From assembly GCA_947625315.1 (NCBI GenBank), contig CANQOE010000007.1, forward strand, positions 1 through 17,346: DNA of 17,346 nt, written 5' to 3'. The first letter of the stretch is position 1. Each line of letters starts with the position of its first letter. The position numbers and the translations under genes are program-made. Origin of the DNA: an uncultured Bacilli bacterium. GTDB lineage: Bacteria > Bacillota_I > Bacilli_A > RF39 > UBA660. Below, one piece after another: positions 8,361 through 14,784 of this stretch. Below the pieces are notes generated by a model. The model did not search any database. It was not told where the DNA came from and worked only from the letters and a program-made list of their open reading frames with translations.

Positions 8361-9210
8361 AAAAGAAATGAATAGTTTATTAAATAGTTATTTAATAGCT
8401 TTAATACCTTTATTAATATTTGGATTATATAAAAATGGTCTTTATTTATATATAAATGATTTACTTAATTTAAAAAATATTTTTATACCTTTATATTTTT
8501 ATTTAATAAGTATAATTGTTGCTTTAATAGTTAGTATAATTTTAAAAGAAAATAAAAAGGTTAATATTTTAATTAGCTTAATTTTAGCATCTTCTATTTC
8601 GTTAAATACTAATATGTTAATTTATCCTATTTTATTATTTGTTTTACTATTTATTAGTAATGTCTTAAATAAAAAAATTAATATATATTTTAATAGTCTT
8701 TCTTTAATTAGATTGTTTCTTATTTTAGCTTTATTATTTAATAGTTATTCTTATTTAAATATTGGAGAAAAAATAAATATCTTTAATTATAATTTATTAG
8801 ATAAATTTATAGGTTTTCAAATAGGGGGTATAGCCTCAAGTAGTGTTCTTTTAGTTCTATTAGCTTTAATTATTTTAAGCTTTAATAAATTTTATAAAAA
8901 AAATATTGCTATTTTTGCATCTTTAACTTATTTTATCTTTAATTTAATATTTAATTATATGTTTTTTAAAAGTTTAGTTTGGGATATAAAGGGAACTATT
9001 TATTTTAGTTTTGTTTTTATAGCTAGTGATATATATGTTAGTCCAACCTCTAATATGGGAATGATTATCTATGGGGTTTTAATTGGCTTTTTAACCAGTA
9101 TTCTTGGTTTATTTGGGGGTTTAGAAGCAGGTTTTATAAGTATTTTCTTAAGTAGTTTATTAATTCCTTTAATTAATAAAGTAACAAATAGAAAATATTT
9201 AAAGAGTTAA
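8350..9210 (+). CDS. RnfD/NqrB-like multi-pass membrane protein (divergent)
   Basis: 286 residues from ATG 8350, with AGGAGG 9 bases upstream; TTG 8347 is less well spaced. Very hydrophobic, about nine or ten helices. The C-terminal third matches the RnfD layout: FIASDIYVSPTSNMG (224-237) where RnfD has FMATDPVTSPxTxxG, then MIIYGVLIGFLTSILGLFGGLEAGFIS with the same Gly and aromatic spacing, ending in PLINKVT. The region where RnfD carries its covalent FMN (GETS-type Thr) aligns with GGIASSSVL (159-167), which has Ser but no Thr, so flavinylation is uncertain. In Rnf this subunit moves electrons through flavin and couples to Na+ or H+ transport. Without RnfA, B, E and G nearby, the partner and acceptor are unknown. 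Confidence 0.65.
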   Translation: MHYKKEMNSLLNSYLIALIPLLIFGLYKNGLYLYINDLLNLKNIFIPLYFYLISIIVALIVSIILKENKKVNILISLILASSISLNTNMLIYPILLFVLLFISNVLNKKINIYFNSLSLIRLFLILALLFNSYSYLNIGEKINIFNYNLLDKFIGFQIGGIASSSVLLVLLALIILSFNKFYKKNIAIFASLTYFIFNLIFNYMFFKSLVWDIKGTIYFSFVFIASDIYVSPTSNMGMIIYGVLIGFLTSILGLFGGLEAGFISIFLSSLLIPLINKVTNRKYLKS

Positions 9211-9243
9211 TTAGAGACAATCAAATTTTTAATGCCTTTAATC

Positions 9244-9272
9244 TTGCAAAAACTATCTATTTATGATAATAT
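9244..9272 (+). promoter_or_regulatory. Promoter of the coiled-coil gene
   Basis: TTGCAA (-35, 9244-9249), 17-base spacer ending in TGA, then TAATAT (-10, 9267-9272), so an extended -10 with a fair -35. AAAGGTG at 9286-9292 and ATG 9302 follow. No terminator hairpin is visible between the RnfD-like gene and this promoter. Confidence 0.65.
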
Positions 9273-9301
9273 TATATAAAGAGTAAAGGTGTGATACTTA
9301 A

Positions 9302-10972
9302 ATGAATACGAAAATATTTAATAATATTGATACGTTAATAGATATGGCTACTCTATCTAAAAGTAAAGAAGAAATCAATGCCGAATTAATTGAAGTCAAT
9401 TCTTTAATTGAATCTAAAAAGAAAGAGATTGAGGCAAAAAAACAAGATATTGCGGAAGAAGATTATGTCAATACTTCTTTAGAATTAGTCGATAAAAATA
9501 TTGAAGTTAGTTTAGAACAAAAAGTAGCTAAATTAAATCGCCAATTAAAAGAATTAGAAAATAAGAATATTGAATTAAAAGAAAATGAAGATAGTTTAAA
9601 TAAAGAAATAAGAGCTTTAGAAGAAAATAGTGAAGATAATCAAGAATATTTAAAACTTTTAGGGGATAGAGTTTCTACTTCTAAAGATTTAACTTCTTTA
9701 ATTAAAAGTGAAGAAGACCATGCTAAACACCAAGCAACTATTTTAAAAAATAAAAAGAAAGAATATGAACAAGTATTAAAAGAATTAGAATTAAATTTTC
9801 AAGCTAAAGAAGAATTAGAAGCCAAATTAGAAGAATATACGAAACGTTTAAGTGATATTAAATCTAATTTAAAAAATCCTAATACTTATATCAATAAAGA
9901 ACAAAAAGAAAAAGATGAACAATCTTTAGAAGAACTTAACCAATCTTTAGAAGAATTAGAAAAACGTAAACTAATTTTGCTTTGTGATGCTTCAATTATT
10001 GGAATGGATGCTAAAGAATTAGTTTTAAAAAAGAATTATAAAGAAGCTCAAGCTAAAATTAAAGAATTGCTTACCATTGTTAAAGCTAAACCTTTCATGG
10101 ATATTAAAGATAATAAAACTTTAGAAACAACTTTAGAGAAAAAAGAAAATGAACGGCGCGAATTAGTAACTTTAATGGCTAATAAAAATTATGAACTTAG
10201 TTTAAATACTTCTTTTCAAATTAGATTGGATTATTTACAAGAAGAAATTACAGCTTTAGATTACCAAATTAACGATAAAGAAACAACTTTAAAACAAATA
10301 GATGATTATTTAAATAATAGATTAGCAAGCGATATTAGAACTTGTGAAGAGGATATTGAAGTTTTAGAAGATTTTGTAGCTAATTTAAAACAACTAGATA
10401 CTAAAGATAGTGAAACTTTAAAAACTTTAGAGAAAAAAGAACAAGAACTAACTACTTTAAAAACTATTTTAGCTAATTATAAAGATGATTTAAAAGATGT
10501 TTTAAAGAAATATCAAAATATTAAAGAATTAATAGAACAATTAACAATAAAGAAAGATAATTATTTAACGGAAATGAATAATTTAAAAGATTATCAAAAT
10601 ACTGATGTTAAAGTAATTGATATTATTAAAAGAAAAGAAGATGAAGATAGACTTAAAGCAATTAATGAAGATATTCAAAATATAAAGGCTCGTTTAGCTT
10701 ATGGAGATAGTCCAGATGATATATTTGATTTAATCGTGGCCGAAATGGGAGAAACTTCGAAAACAAATGTTGGAAATAAAATTGAAAGTTTAGATGAACC
10801 TCTTGATGATTCTTTAAGTTTAGAAACTGATACTTTAACTGATACTTTAGAAGATGCTTTAAAAGAAGATATTCCTCAAGAAAATTTAAGTTCGGTAGAA
10901 AGTTTAGATGATAATAATTCAAATGTTTTTAAAGTAATAGATATTCAGCCTATTGAAGAATTAAGAGGTTAG
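9302..10972 (+). CDS. Long soluble coiled-coil protein of unknown function
   Basis: 556 residues, no signal peptide and no membrane helix. From about residue 20 to 480 it is almost continuous heptad-like sequence rich in Glu, Lys, Leu, Asn and Ile (for example LEELNQSLEELEKRK), with only short breaks. It lacks Walker motifs, so it is not an SMC or RecN protein. The last 75 residues are a Ser/Asp/Glu-rich acidic tail (repeated SLDD/SLE stretches) ending FKVIDIQPIEELRG, which may be a docking peptide. Its own promoter and good ribosome site, and the small gene 3 bp downstream, argue for a real operon. A structural or scaffold role in the cytoplasm is a guess. I do not recognise the family; database hits would be dominated by coiled-coil similarity. 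Confidence 0.85.
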   Translation: MNTKIFNNIDTLIDMATLSKSKEEINAELIEVNSLIESKKKEIEAKKQDIAEEDYVNTSLELVDKNIEVSLEQKVAKLNRQLKELENKNIELKENEDSLNKEIRALEENSEDNQEYLKLLGDRVSTSKDLTSLIKSEEDHAKHQATILKNKKKEYEQVLKELELNFQAKEELEAKLEEYTKRLSDIKSNLKNPNTYINKEQKEKDEQSLEELNQSLEELEKRKLILLCDASIIGMDAKELVLKKNYKEAQAKIKELLTIVKAKPFMDIKDNKTLETTLEKKENERRELVTLMANKNYELSLNTSFQIRLDYLQEEITALDYQINDKETTLKQIDDYLNNRLASDIRTCEEDIEVLEDFVANLKQLDTKDSETLKTLEKKEQELTTLKTILANYKDDLKDVLKKYQNIKELIEQLTIKKDNYLTEMNNLKDYQNTDVKVIDIIKRKEDEDRLKAINEDIQNIKARLAYGDSPDDIFDLIVAEMGETSKTNVGNKIESLDEPLDDSLSLETDTLTDTLEDALKEDIPQENLSSVESLDDNNSNVFKVIDIQPIEELRG

Positions 10973-10975
10973 GCT

Positions 10976-11227
10976 ATGACATTAAAGTTTAATCATATCA
11001 TTACTTTAGAAAATAATGATAAATATGTTGTTTTAAATAATGCTATATTAGGTGGAAAAAAATATTATTTAAGTATGGGTATTACAAACAAGAAAGCTAA
11101 TCCCCAAAATATTAAGATATTAGAAGAATTTATTCGAGATGAAGAATTATATGTTCAAATAATTGAGGATCAAAAATTAGTTAATACTTTACTTAAAATA
11201 TTTGCTTCTCAAAATAAAAGTTATTAA
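10976..11227 (+). CDS. Small protein, DUF1292-like
   Basis: 83 residues, 3 bp after the coiled-coil gene and probably translated with it (AGAGG site upstream). The pattern is a short beta-rich domain: ITLENNDKYVVLNNAILGGKKYYLSMGI, then an acidic stretch ending in IEDQKLVNTLLKIF. The order 'ITL..D...Y.VL....F.GK.Y.L' followed by 'I.D...L...L..F' resembles DUF1292/YrzB proteins of Firmicutes, which have no defined function. The match is by layout only and the protein is less acidic than typical members. The coding call is supported by spacing and codon use like its neighbours. Confidence 0.7.
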   Translation: MTLKFNHIITLENNDKYVVLNNAILGGKKYYLSMGITNKKANPQNIKILEEFIRDEELYVQIIEDQKLVNTLLKIFASQNKSY

Positions 11228-11253
11228 TATAGCTTTTAAATTTGGGAAATATT

Positions 11254-11262
11254 TGATATAAT
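11254..11262 (+). promoter_or_regulatory. Extended -10 promoter of cdaA-cdaR
   Basis: TGA plus TATAAT (11257-11262) is a perfect extended -10. The -35 region (TTTTAA at 11234-11239, 17-base spacing) is weak. GGAGAGTG at 11276-11283 precedes ATG 11289. Confidence 0.6.
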
Positions 11263-11288
11263 AAAGAAGTTAATTGGAGAGTGTTTAA

Positions 11289-12107
11289 ATGACATTAAGT
11301 AATATATGGGAAATAATAACAAAAATAATTGATATTGGGGTAGTATGGTTAGTATTTTATTTTATTTTAAAAAATATTAAAAATAATACAAAGATGGTTT
11401 TAATATTTAAAGGAGTTATTTTAGTTTTAATTATTAAAATATTAAGTGATTTATTAAACTTATATACAGTTGGATTAATATTACAATATTGTTTAGAATG
11501 GGGACCTTTAGCAATTATCGTAATTTTTCAACCAGAAATTCGAAGTGTTTTAGAATCTATTGGTAGAACTCAATTACTGGGAAGACATAAAATATTAACT
11601 ATTGATGAAAGAGAACATGTTGTATATGAAACAATGAAAGCTATCGAATATTTTAAACGTAATCGTATTGGGGCTTTAATTGTTATTGAAAGAGAAATAT
11701 CATTACAAGAATATATTGAACCCGCGACTAAAGTATATGCTGATTTATCGGCTGATTTATTAGAAACAATTTTCTTTCCTAATGGACCTTTACATGATGG
11801 GGGCGTAATTATTCAAGGCGATAGAATCACGGCCGCGGGAGCAGTCTTTAAGACGAGTTTAAATCCCGCGATATCTAAAAGATTAGGAACAAGACATAGA
11901 GCAGCGTTAGGTATTGCCGAGGAAAGTGATGCCATTGCTTTAGTAGTTAGTGAAGAAAGTGGTAGATTAAGTATTGCTATTGATGGAGAACTTAATTATA
12001 ATCTAACAATTGATGAATTTAGATTAATTTTACTTGATGCTTTAAATCCGCATCCGGAAGTTTTCTATGAAGCGGAAAATAATAATGATAGCGCAGGTGA
12101 AGAATAA
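11289..12107 (+). CDS. cdaA: Diadenylate cyclase CdaA (c-di-AMP synthase)
   Basis: 272 residues. Condenses two ATP into cyclic di-AMP, the second messenger controlling K+ and osmolyte balance and wall integrity in Firmicutes. Three N-terminal membrane helices (about 14-30, 35-57, 60-80) are followed by FQPEIRSVLESIGR and the DAC domain. Active-site motifs: LHDGG (168-172, metal D170) and RHR (202-204, in GTRHRAALG). The family motif is DGA; here it reads DGG. The rest of the domain, including EESGRLSIAIDGEL, is intact, so I expect activity. cdaR follows with a 1-bp stop/start overlap (TAATG), the standard cdaA-cdaR arrangement, but glmM, the usual third gene, is not here. Confidence 0.95.
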   Translation: MTLSNIWEIITKIIDIGVVWLVFYFILKNIKNNTKMVLIFKGVILVLIIKILSDLLNLYTVGLILQYCLEWGPLAIIVIFQPEIRSVLESIGRTQLLGRHKILTIDEREHVVYETMKAIEYFKRNRIGALIVIEREISLQEYIEPATKVYADLSADLLETIFFPNGPLHDGGVIIQGDRITAAGAVFKTSLNPAISKRLGTRHRAALGIAEESDAIALVVSEESGRLSIAIDGELNYNLTIDEFRLILLDALNPHPEVFYEAENNNDSAGEE

Positions 12108-13474
12108 TGAAGAAAATAATTAGAGCTATATTAAAAGTTTTTAGAGCTATATATCGCTTAATTGATAAATTTATTGTAACGCCTATTAGTAGATTAATTT
12201 TTAATATAAGAGAATATTTACGAAATCATAATATTAAATTAGATTATATATTTAATCGACCTAATTTTATGATTTATCTATCTTTAGCTTTAGCTATTAT
12301 AACTTTTTTATTAGTAGATAGTCGGGTAATCAATTTAGTCGAAAGTGAAGCCGAAGTTATTACTAATGTTCCCGTAGAAGTTAATTATAATGAAGAAGCT
12401 TATGTAGTTGAGGGAATTCCCAAAACAGTTGATATAATTTTAATTGGCCGTAAGAGTGATATTTATTTAGCTAAACAATTAGGAACTAATTCCGTTATTT
12501 TAGATTTATCCGATTACGAAGCGCGAAATAGTGCTTATCGAGTAGGATTATCTTATACTAAATCTATCGATGCCATTAACTATAAATTAGATCCTTCTTA
12601 TGTATCCGTTACGATTAAAGATAAGGTTAGTGTTACGAAAAGTATAGCTTATGATTTAATTAATAATGATTCTTTAAATGAAAGATTAAGTGTGGAATCG
12701 GTAGAATTATCCAAAAGTGAAGTAGTAGTTAAAGCTTCCCAAGATACTTTAGATACAATTGCTTCTTTAAAAGCTTTAATCGACTTAAATAATAGTAGTT
12801 TAAGTGATGTAGGAACATATGAAGTAGATAATATTAATATTTATGCTTATAATAGTCAAGGCCAAAAAATTGAAAATGTGGAAATAGTACCAGGAACAAT
12901 TAGTGCCACGATTACTTTAGATACTTATTCTAAAAGTGTACCTATTGAAGTATTAACAACTGGTTCTTTAGTTACAGGAAAAGCGATTGCTTCAATTTTG
13001 ATAAATAATAGTAATAATCATTCAACAACTATTTATGGAGAAGAAAATGTGATAAATAATATCAATAGTGTACCTGTAACAATAAATGTCGATAATCAAG
13101 GTAACAGTGGTACTAAAACTTATAATGTAACAATTAATCGACCTACAGGAGTTCGGGCTTTAAGTGAAAATAAAGCAACAATTACCGTAACATTTGGCGA
13201 TGAACGTCAAAAAGAAATTGATATTTCCAATATTGTACCACGTAACTTAGGAAGTGGCTTGACTGCGAATATTGTAGGTACTGATAAAGTAACCGTAATT
13301 GTAAAAGGTGTTCAATCGGTTATTGATAGTGTTGATGGTTCAAATATCAATGCCTATATTGACCTTGAAGGCTATAAAGCTGGCGAAGAATATGATGTTG
13401 ATGTTAAAATAGATAATAATGATCCTAAATTAAATTTTGTGGTATCTTCAAAAGTAAGAGTAAGAATTAGTTAG
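12107..13474 (+). CDS. cdaR: CdaA regulator CdaR (YbbR-domain protein)
   Basis: 455 residues, overlapping cdaA by one base. A basic, amphipathic N-terminal stretch of about 55 residues (MKKIIRAILKVFRAIYRLID...) precedes one membrane helix (about 58-73, YLSLALAIITFLLVDS). The rest is extracytoplasmic, a series of about four YbbR beta-domains (for example VPVEVNY.....Y.VEGIPKTVDIILIGRKSDI, SKSVPIEVLTTGSLVTGKAI, RQKEIDISNIVPRNLGSGLTA). CdaR binds CdaA in the membrane and modulates c-di-AMP synthesis. Most CdaR proteins have only a few residues before the helix, so the long basic cytoplasmic arm is unusual. The terminator begins within the last codons. Confidence 0.9.
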   Translation: MKKIIRAILKVFRAIYRLIDKFIVTPISRLIFNIREYLRNHNIKLDYIFNRPNFMIYLSLALAIITFLLVDSRVINLVESEAEVITNVPVEVNYNEEAYVVEGIPKTVDIILIGRKSDIYLAKQLGTNSVILDLSDYEARNSAYRVGLSYTKSIDAINYKLDPSYVSVTIKDKVSVTKSIAYDLINNDSLNERLSVESVELSKSEVVVKASQDTLDTIASLKALIDLNNSSLSDVGTYEVDNINIYAYNSQGQKIENVEIVPGTISATITLDTYSKSVPIEVLTTGSLVTGKAIASILINNSNNHSTTIYGEENVINNINSVPVTINVDNQGNSGTKTYNVTINRPTGVRALSENKATITVTFGDERQKEIDISNIVPRNLGSGLTANIVGTDKVTVIVKGVQSVIDSVDGSNINAYIDLEGYKAGEEYDVDVKIDNNDPKLNFVVSSKVRVRIS

Positions 13475-13490
13475 CTTACTCTTTTATTTT
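13456..13490 (+). terminator. Rho-independent terminator of cdaA-cdaR
   Basis: AAGAGTAAG (13456-13464) pairs with CTTACTCTT (13475-13483), 9 perfect pairs with a 10-base loop that contains the TAG stop codon (13472-13474). A T-rich tail runs to 13490. This is the second terminator in the window whose hairpin includes the stop codon. Confidence 0.83.
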
Positions 13491-13553
13491 GGGCATTTAT
13501 CTTCTAACTATTTTTTAATTGGACATATATTAGAGTAGAAAGGTTGAATTAAA

Positions 13554-13796
13554 ATGAATTATCAAAATATGGCTAATAATTTTGGCTATAATCAAAATTA
13601 TGCTAATGGCAATAGACAATTTTTCTTTCCTTTTTTAACAGGAGCTTTAGTAGGTGGAGCTGCAGTTGGATTAACTAGACCACGTCCTATTTATAATGTA
13701 GCACCAAATTATGGTTATGGTCCACGGCCACCTTATTATGCTCCAGGAGCACCATATTCTTATTATTCATATGGAGGATATGTTCCTTATCGTTAA
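13554..13796 (+). CDS. Small Gly/Tyr/Pro-rich protein with one hydrophobic segment
   Basis: 80 residues; ATG with AGAAAGG 11 bases upstream. An Asn/Tyr-rich N-terminus (about 1-20) is followed by a hydrophobic, Gly/Ala-rich segment (about 23-40, FFFPFLTGALVGGAAVGL), then a tail of about 40 residues made almost only of Pro, Tyr, Gly, Ala and Arg. It has the look of small Firmicute coat- or envelope-associated proteins, but I cannot assign a family. The tail should be disordered or sticky, exposed on one side of the membrane. The promoter is unclear: a TATATT at 13526-13531 lacks a good -35. Coding is supported by the ribosome site and the consistent composition bias. Confidence 0.7.
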   Translation: MNYQNMANNFGYNQNYANGNRQFFFPFLTGALVGGAAVGLTRPRPIYNVAPNYGYGPRPPYYAPGAPYSYYSYGGYVPYR

Positions 13797-13802
13797 AAAG
13801 AT

Positions 13803-13831
13803 TTGACAAAATAATTATTTTATAGTACAAT
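13803..13831 (+). promoter_or_regulatory. Strong promoter of the ToxI-like RNA
   Basis: Perfect -35 TTGACA (13803-13808), exactly 17 bases, then TACAAT (-10, 13826-13831). The predicted start is about 13838, the first base of a GAAA hairpin. It is one of the best promoter matches in the window, as expected for an antitoxin RNA that must be abundant. Confidence 0.85.
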
Positions 13832-13854
13832 TTAGCTGTACATGAAAATGTATT

Positions 13855-13900
13855 AAAAAAGTCGGAATAACCAGCGCCGAAAAGACTGGAACTAAAAAAA
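13855..13900 (+). repeat. A-run-bounded ToxI unit (period 39, about 1.2 copies)
   Basis: TTAAAAAAG at 13853-13861 recurs as CTAAAAAAAT at 13892-13901, 39 bases later. This is the only trace of periodicity, and the core sequence itself is not repeated. The A-runs are the expected processing sites, where ToxN family enzymes cut to release one pseudoknot. Confidence 0.45.
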
Positions 13901-13902
13901 TG

Positions 13903-13930
13903 CTAGAGAACTTACTCTAGTTTTATTTTT
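13903..13930 (+). terminator. Intrinsic terminator between toxI and toxN
   Basis: CTAGAG (13903-13908) pairs with CTCTAG (13915-13920) around AACTTA, then TTTTATTTTT. In type III systems a leaky terminator at this place sets the excess of antitoxin RNA over toxin mRNA. Confidence 0.85.
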
Positions 13931-13978
13931 CTTTACAATAAAAATATGGTATGCTTAAATTGCAGCAGGAGATTTATA

Positions 13979-14474
13979 ATGAAAAAATTAAATTTATATT
14001 GTATATCTGAGGAATATATAAATTATTTAAGAAAATTTGATAATAAAGTTTTTTACAATAAAAAGAATAGCAGGCCATATGTTGGAGTAGTTTTTGAATA
14101 TAATAATTTTAAATATTTTGCTCCTTTATCTTCTCCTAAACCAAAACATAAATTAATGAAAAATAGTGCTTGGGATATATTTAAAATAGCAGACGGAAAT
14201 TTAGGAATTGTAAATATTAATAATATGATACCAACTCCAGATGATTGTTTATATTTATTATTGCCAAATGTTAAAAATATATCTTATCGAATTCTTTTAA
14301 AAAAACAATTAAAATTCTTAATAATAATTTAGAAGAATTGTTAAAAAAAGTTGAAAAATTTCAAAAATATATCGTACTAAAAGAATTTCTGCTGCCAAAT
14401 TATCAAGATGTTGTAACTTTCCTTTATTAGAAGAAAAGTATTTAGAATTTATTAAAGAAAAAGTCAATAATTGA
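13979..14474 (+). pseudogene. toxN: Type III toxin ToxN/AbiQ-family endoribonuclease, broken by two frame changes
   Basis: ATG 13979 has AGGAGA 6 bases upstream. The first frame gives 117 residues and stops at 14332. It is clearly ToxN-like: ISEEYINYLRKFDNKV, SRPYVGVVFEYNNFKYFAPL, SSPKPKHKLMKN, GNLGIVNINNMIP. The FAPLSSPKPKH segment holds the Ser and Lys region I know as catalytic in ToxN. The family's C-terminal helices continue in other frames: from about 14305-14311 in the -1 frame (ILNNNLEELLKKVEKFQKYI), then from about 14373 in the next -1 frame (RTKRISAAKLSRCCNFPLL, then EEKYLEFIKEKVNN) to TGA 14472-14474. Joined, this is about 165 residues, a normal ToxN length. Two single-base losses in A/T runs explain it. 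Alternatives are slippage at A7 (14299-14305) or sequencing error. As written, the toxin lacks its last third and is probably inactive. Confidence 0.85.
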
Positions 14475-14507
14475 ATTAGTGCAATATTAAAAATTCTTTT
14501 TAAAGCG

Positions 14508-14513
14508 TATAAT
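14508..14513 (+). promoter_or_regulatory. Possible -10 of ylmC
   Basis: TATAAT at 14508-14513, 5 bases before the AGGTGG ribosome site, so the leader would be very short. No convincing -35 lies 16-18 bases upstream. It is offered because the broken toxN gene upstream is unlikely to supply regular transcription. Confidence 0.35.
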
Positions 14514-14530
14514 AAATTAGGTGGTTTATT

Positions 14531-14755
14531 TTGCGTTTAAGTGAATTACAAATGAAAATGGTTATAAATGTTAAAGATGGAAAGCATTTAGGAATTATTA
14601 CTGATGCTGAAATTACGGAAAAAGGGGAAATAACTTACTTTACAGTTATGCCTAAGCATTTTTTTCGGCGTTTATTTCGTAATGAAACAAAAAATGATAT
14701 CAAAATTAGTCAAATTATTAAAATAGGTGAAGATGTTATCTTGGTAGAAATATAA
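14531..14755 (+). CDS. YlmC/YmxH-family protein (PRC-barrel-like)
   Basis: 74 residues from TTG 14531, with AGGTGG (14519-14524) 6 bases upstream. The next ATGs are 7 and 9 codons in and lack a ribosome site. MRLSELQMKMVINVKDGKHLGIITDAEI followed by GEITYFTVMP matches the YlmC/YmxH family: 'MRLSEL..KEIVNL.DG..LG...D.....', a small beta-barrel of 75-90 residues. The family is annotated as sporulation-related, but its role is not settled and it also occurs in non-sporulating relatives. The MPKHFFRRLFRNE stretch is basic. Its last 15 bases carry the lspA promoter. Confidence 0.82.
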   Translation: MRLSELQMKMVINVKDGKHLGIITDAEITEKGEITYFTVMPKHFFRRLFRNETKNDIKISQIIKIGEDVILVEI

Positions 14756-14769
14756 TTTTGTGGTACAAT
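14741..14769 (+). promoter_or_regulatory. lspA promoter inside the ylmC end
   Basis: TTGGTA (-35, 14741-14746), 17-base spacer ending TGG, then TACAAT (-10, 14764-14769), an extended -10. The -35 lies within the last ylmC codons. Confidence 0.65.
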
Positions 14770-14784
14770 ATAGATGGTGATCTT

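Larger units (their letters stand above)
13838..13930 (+). ncRNA. toxI: ToxI-like antitoxin RNA of a type III toxin-antitoxin system
   Basis: No open frame; a complete small transcription unit of about 90 nt. (1) A 5' hairpin, GUACAU (13838-13843) with AUGUAU (13848-13853), closed by a GAAA tetraloop. (2) A core unit between two A-runs (13855-13860 and 13894-13900, period 39) that can fold as an H-type pseudoknot: UCGG 13862-13865 with CCGA 13877-13880, and CCAG 13871-13874 with CUGG 13886-13889, all Watson-Crick. (3) A terminator at 13903-13930. Known ToxI RNAs are 34-45 nt pseudoknot repeats upstream of toxN with a terminator between them, and ToxN cuts them within A-rich junctions. Position, pseudoknot topology, A-runs and the toxN gene after it fit this. 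The odd point is a single unit rather than an array. Identity is inferred, not tested. Confidence 0.78.

Noticed and set aside
9211..9243. Terminator after the RnfD-like gene
   Set aside because: There is a T-run at 9226-9230 but no convincing inverted repeat before it.
10662..10922. Minus-strand open frame of 86 codons
   Set aside because: Antisense of the repetitive Glu/Leu codons of the coiled-coil gene; composition follows from that.
13838..13930. Riboswitch (preQ1, fluoride, ZTP), glmS ribozyme or tracrRNA as identity of the small RNA
   Set aside because: AGCGCC recalls glmS, and H-type pseudoknots occur in preQ1 switches, but the other required conserved parts are missing, no cas gene is near, and the following gene is ToxN-like, which explains the layout better.
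14297..14330. Programmed -1 frameshift producing full toxin
   Set aside because: The A7 site is suitable, but a second shift near 14372 would still be needed for the conserved end, so decay or sequencing error is simpler.
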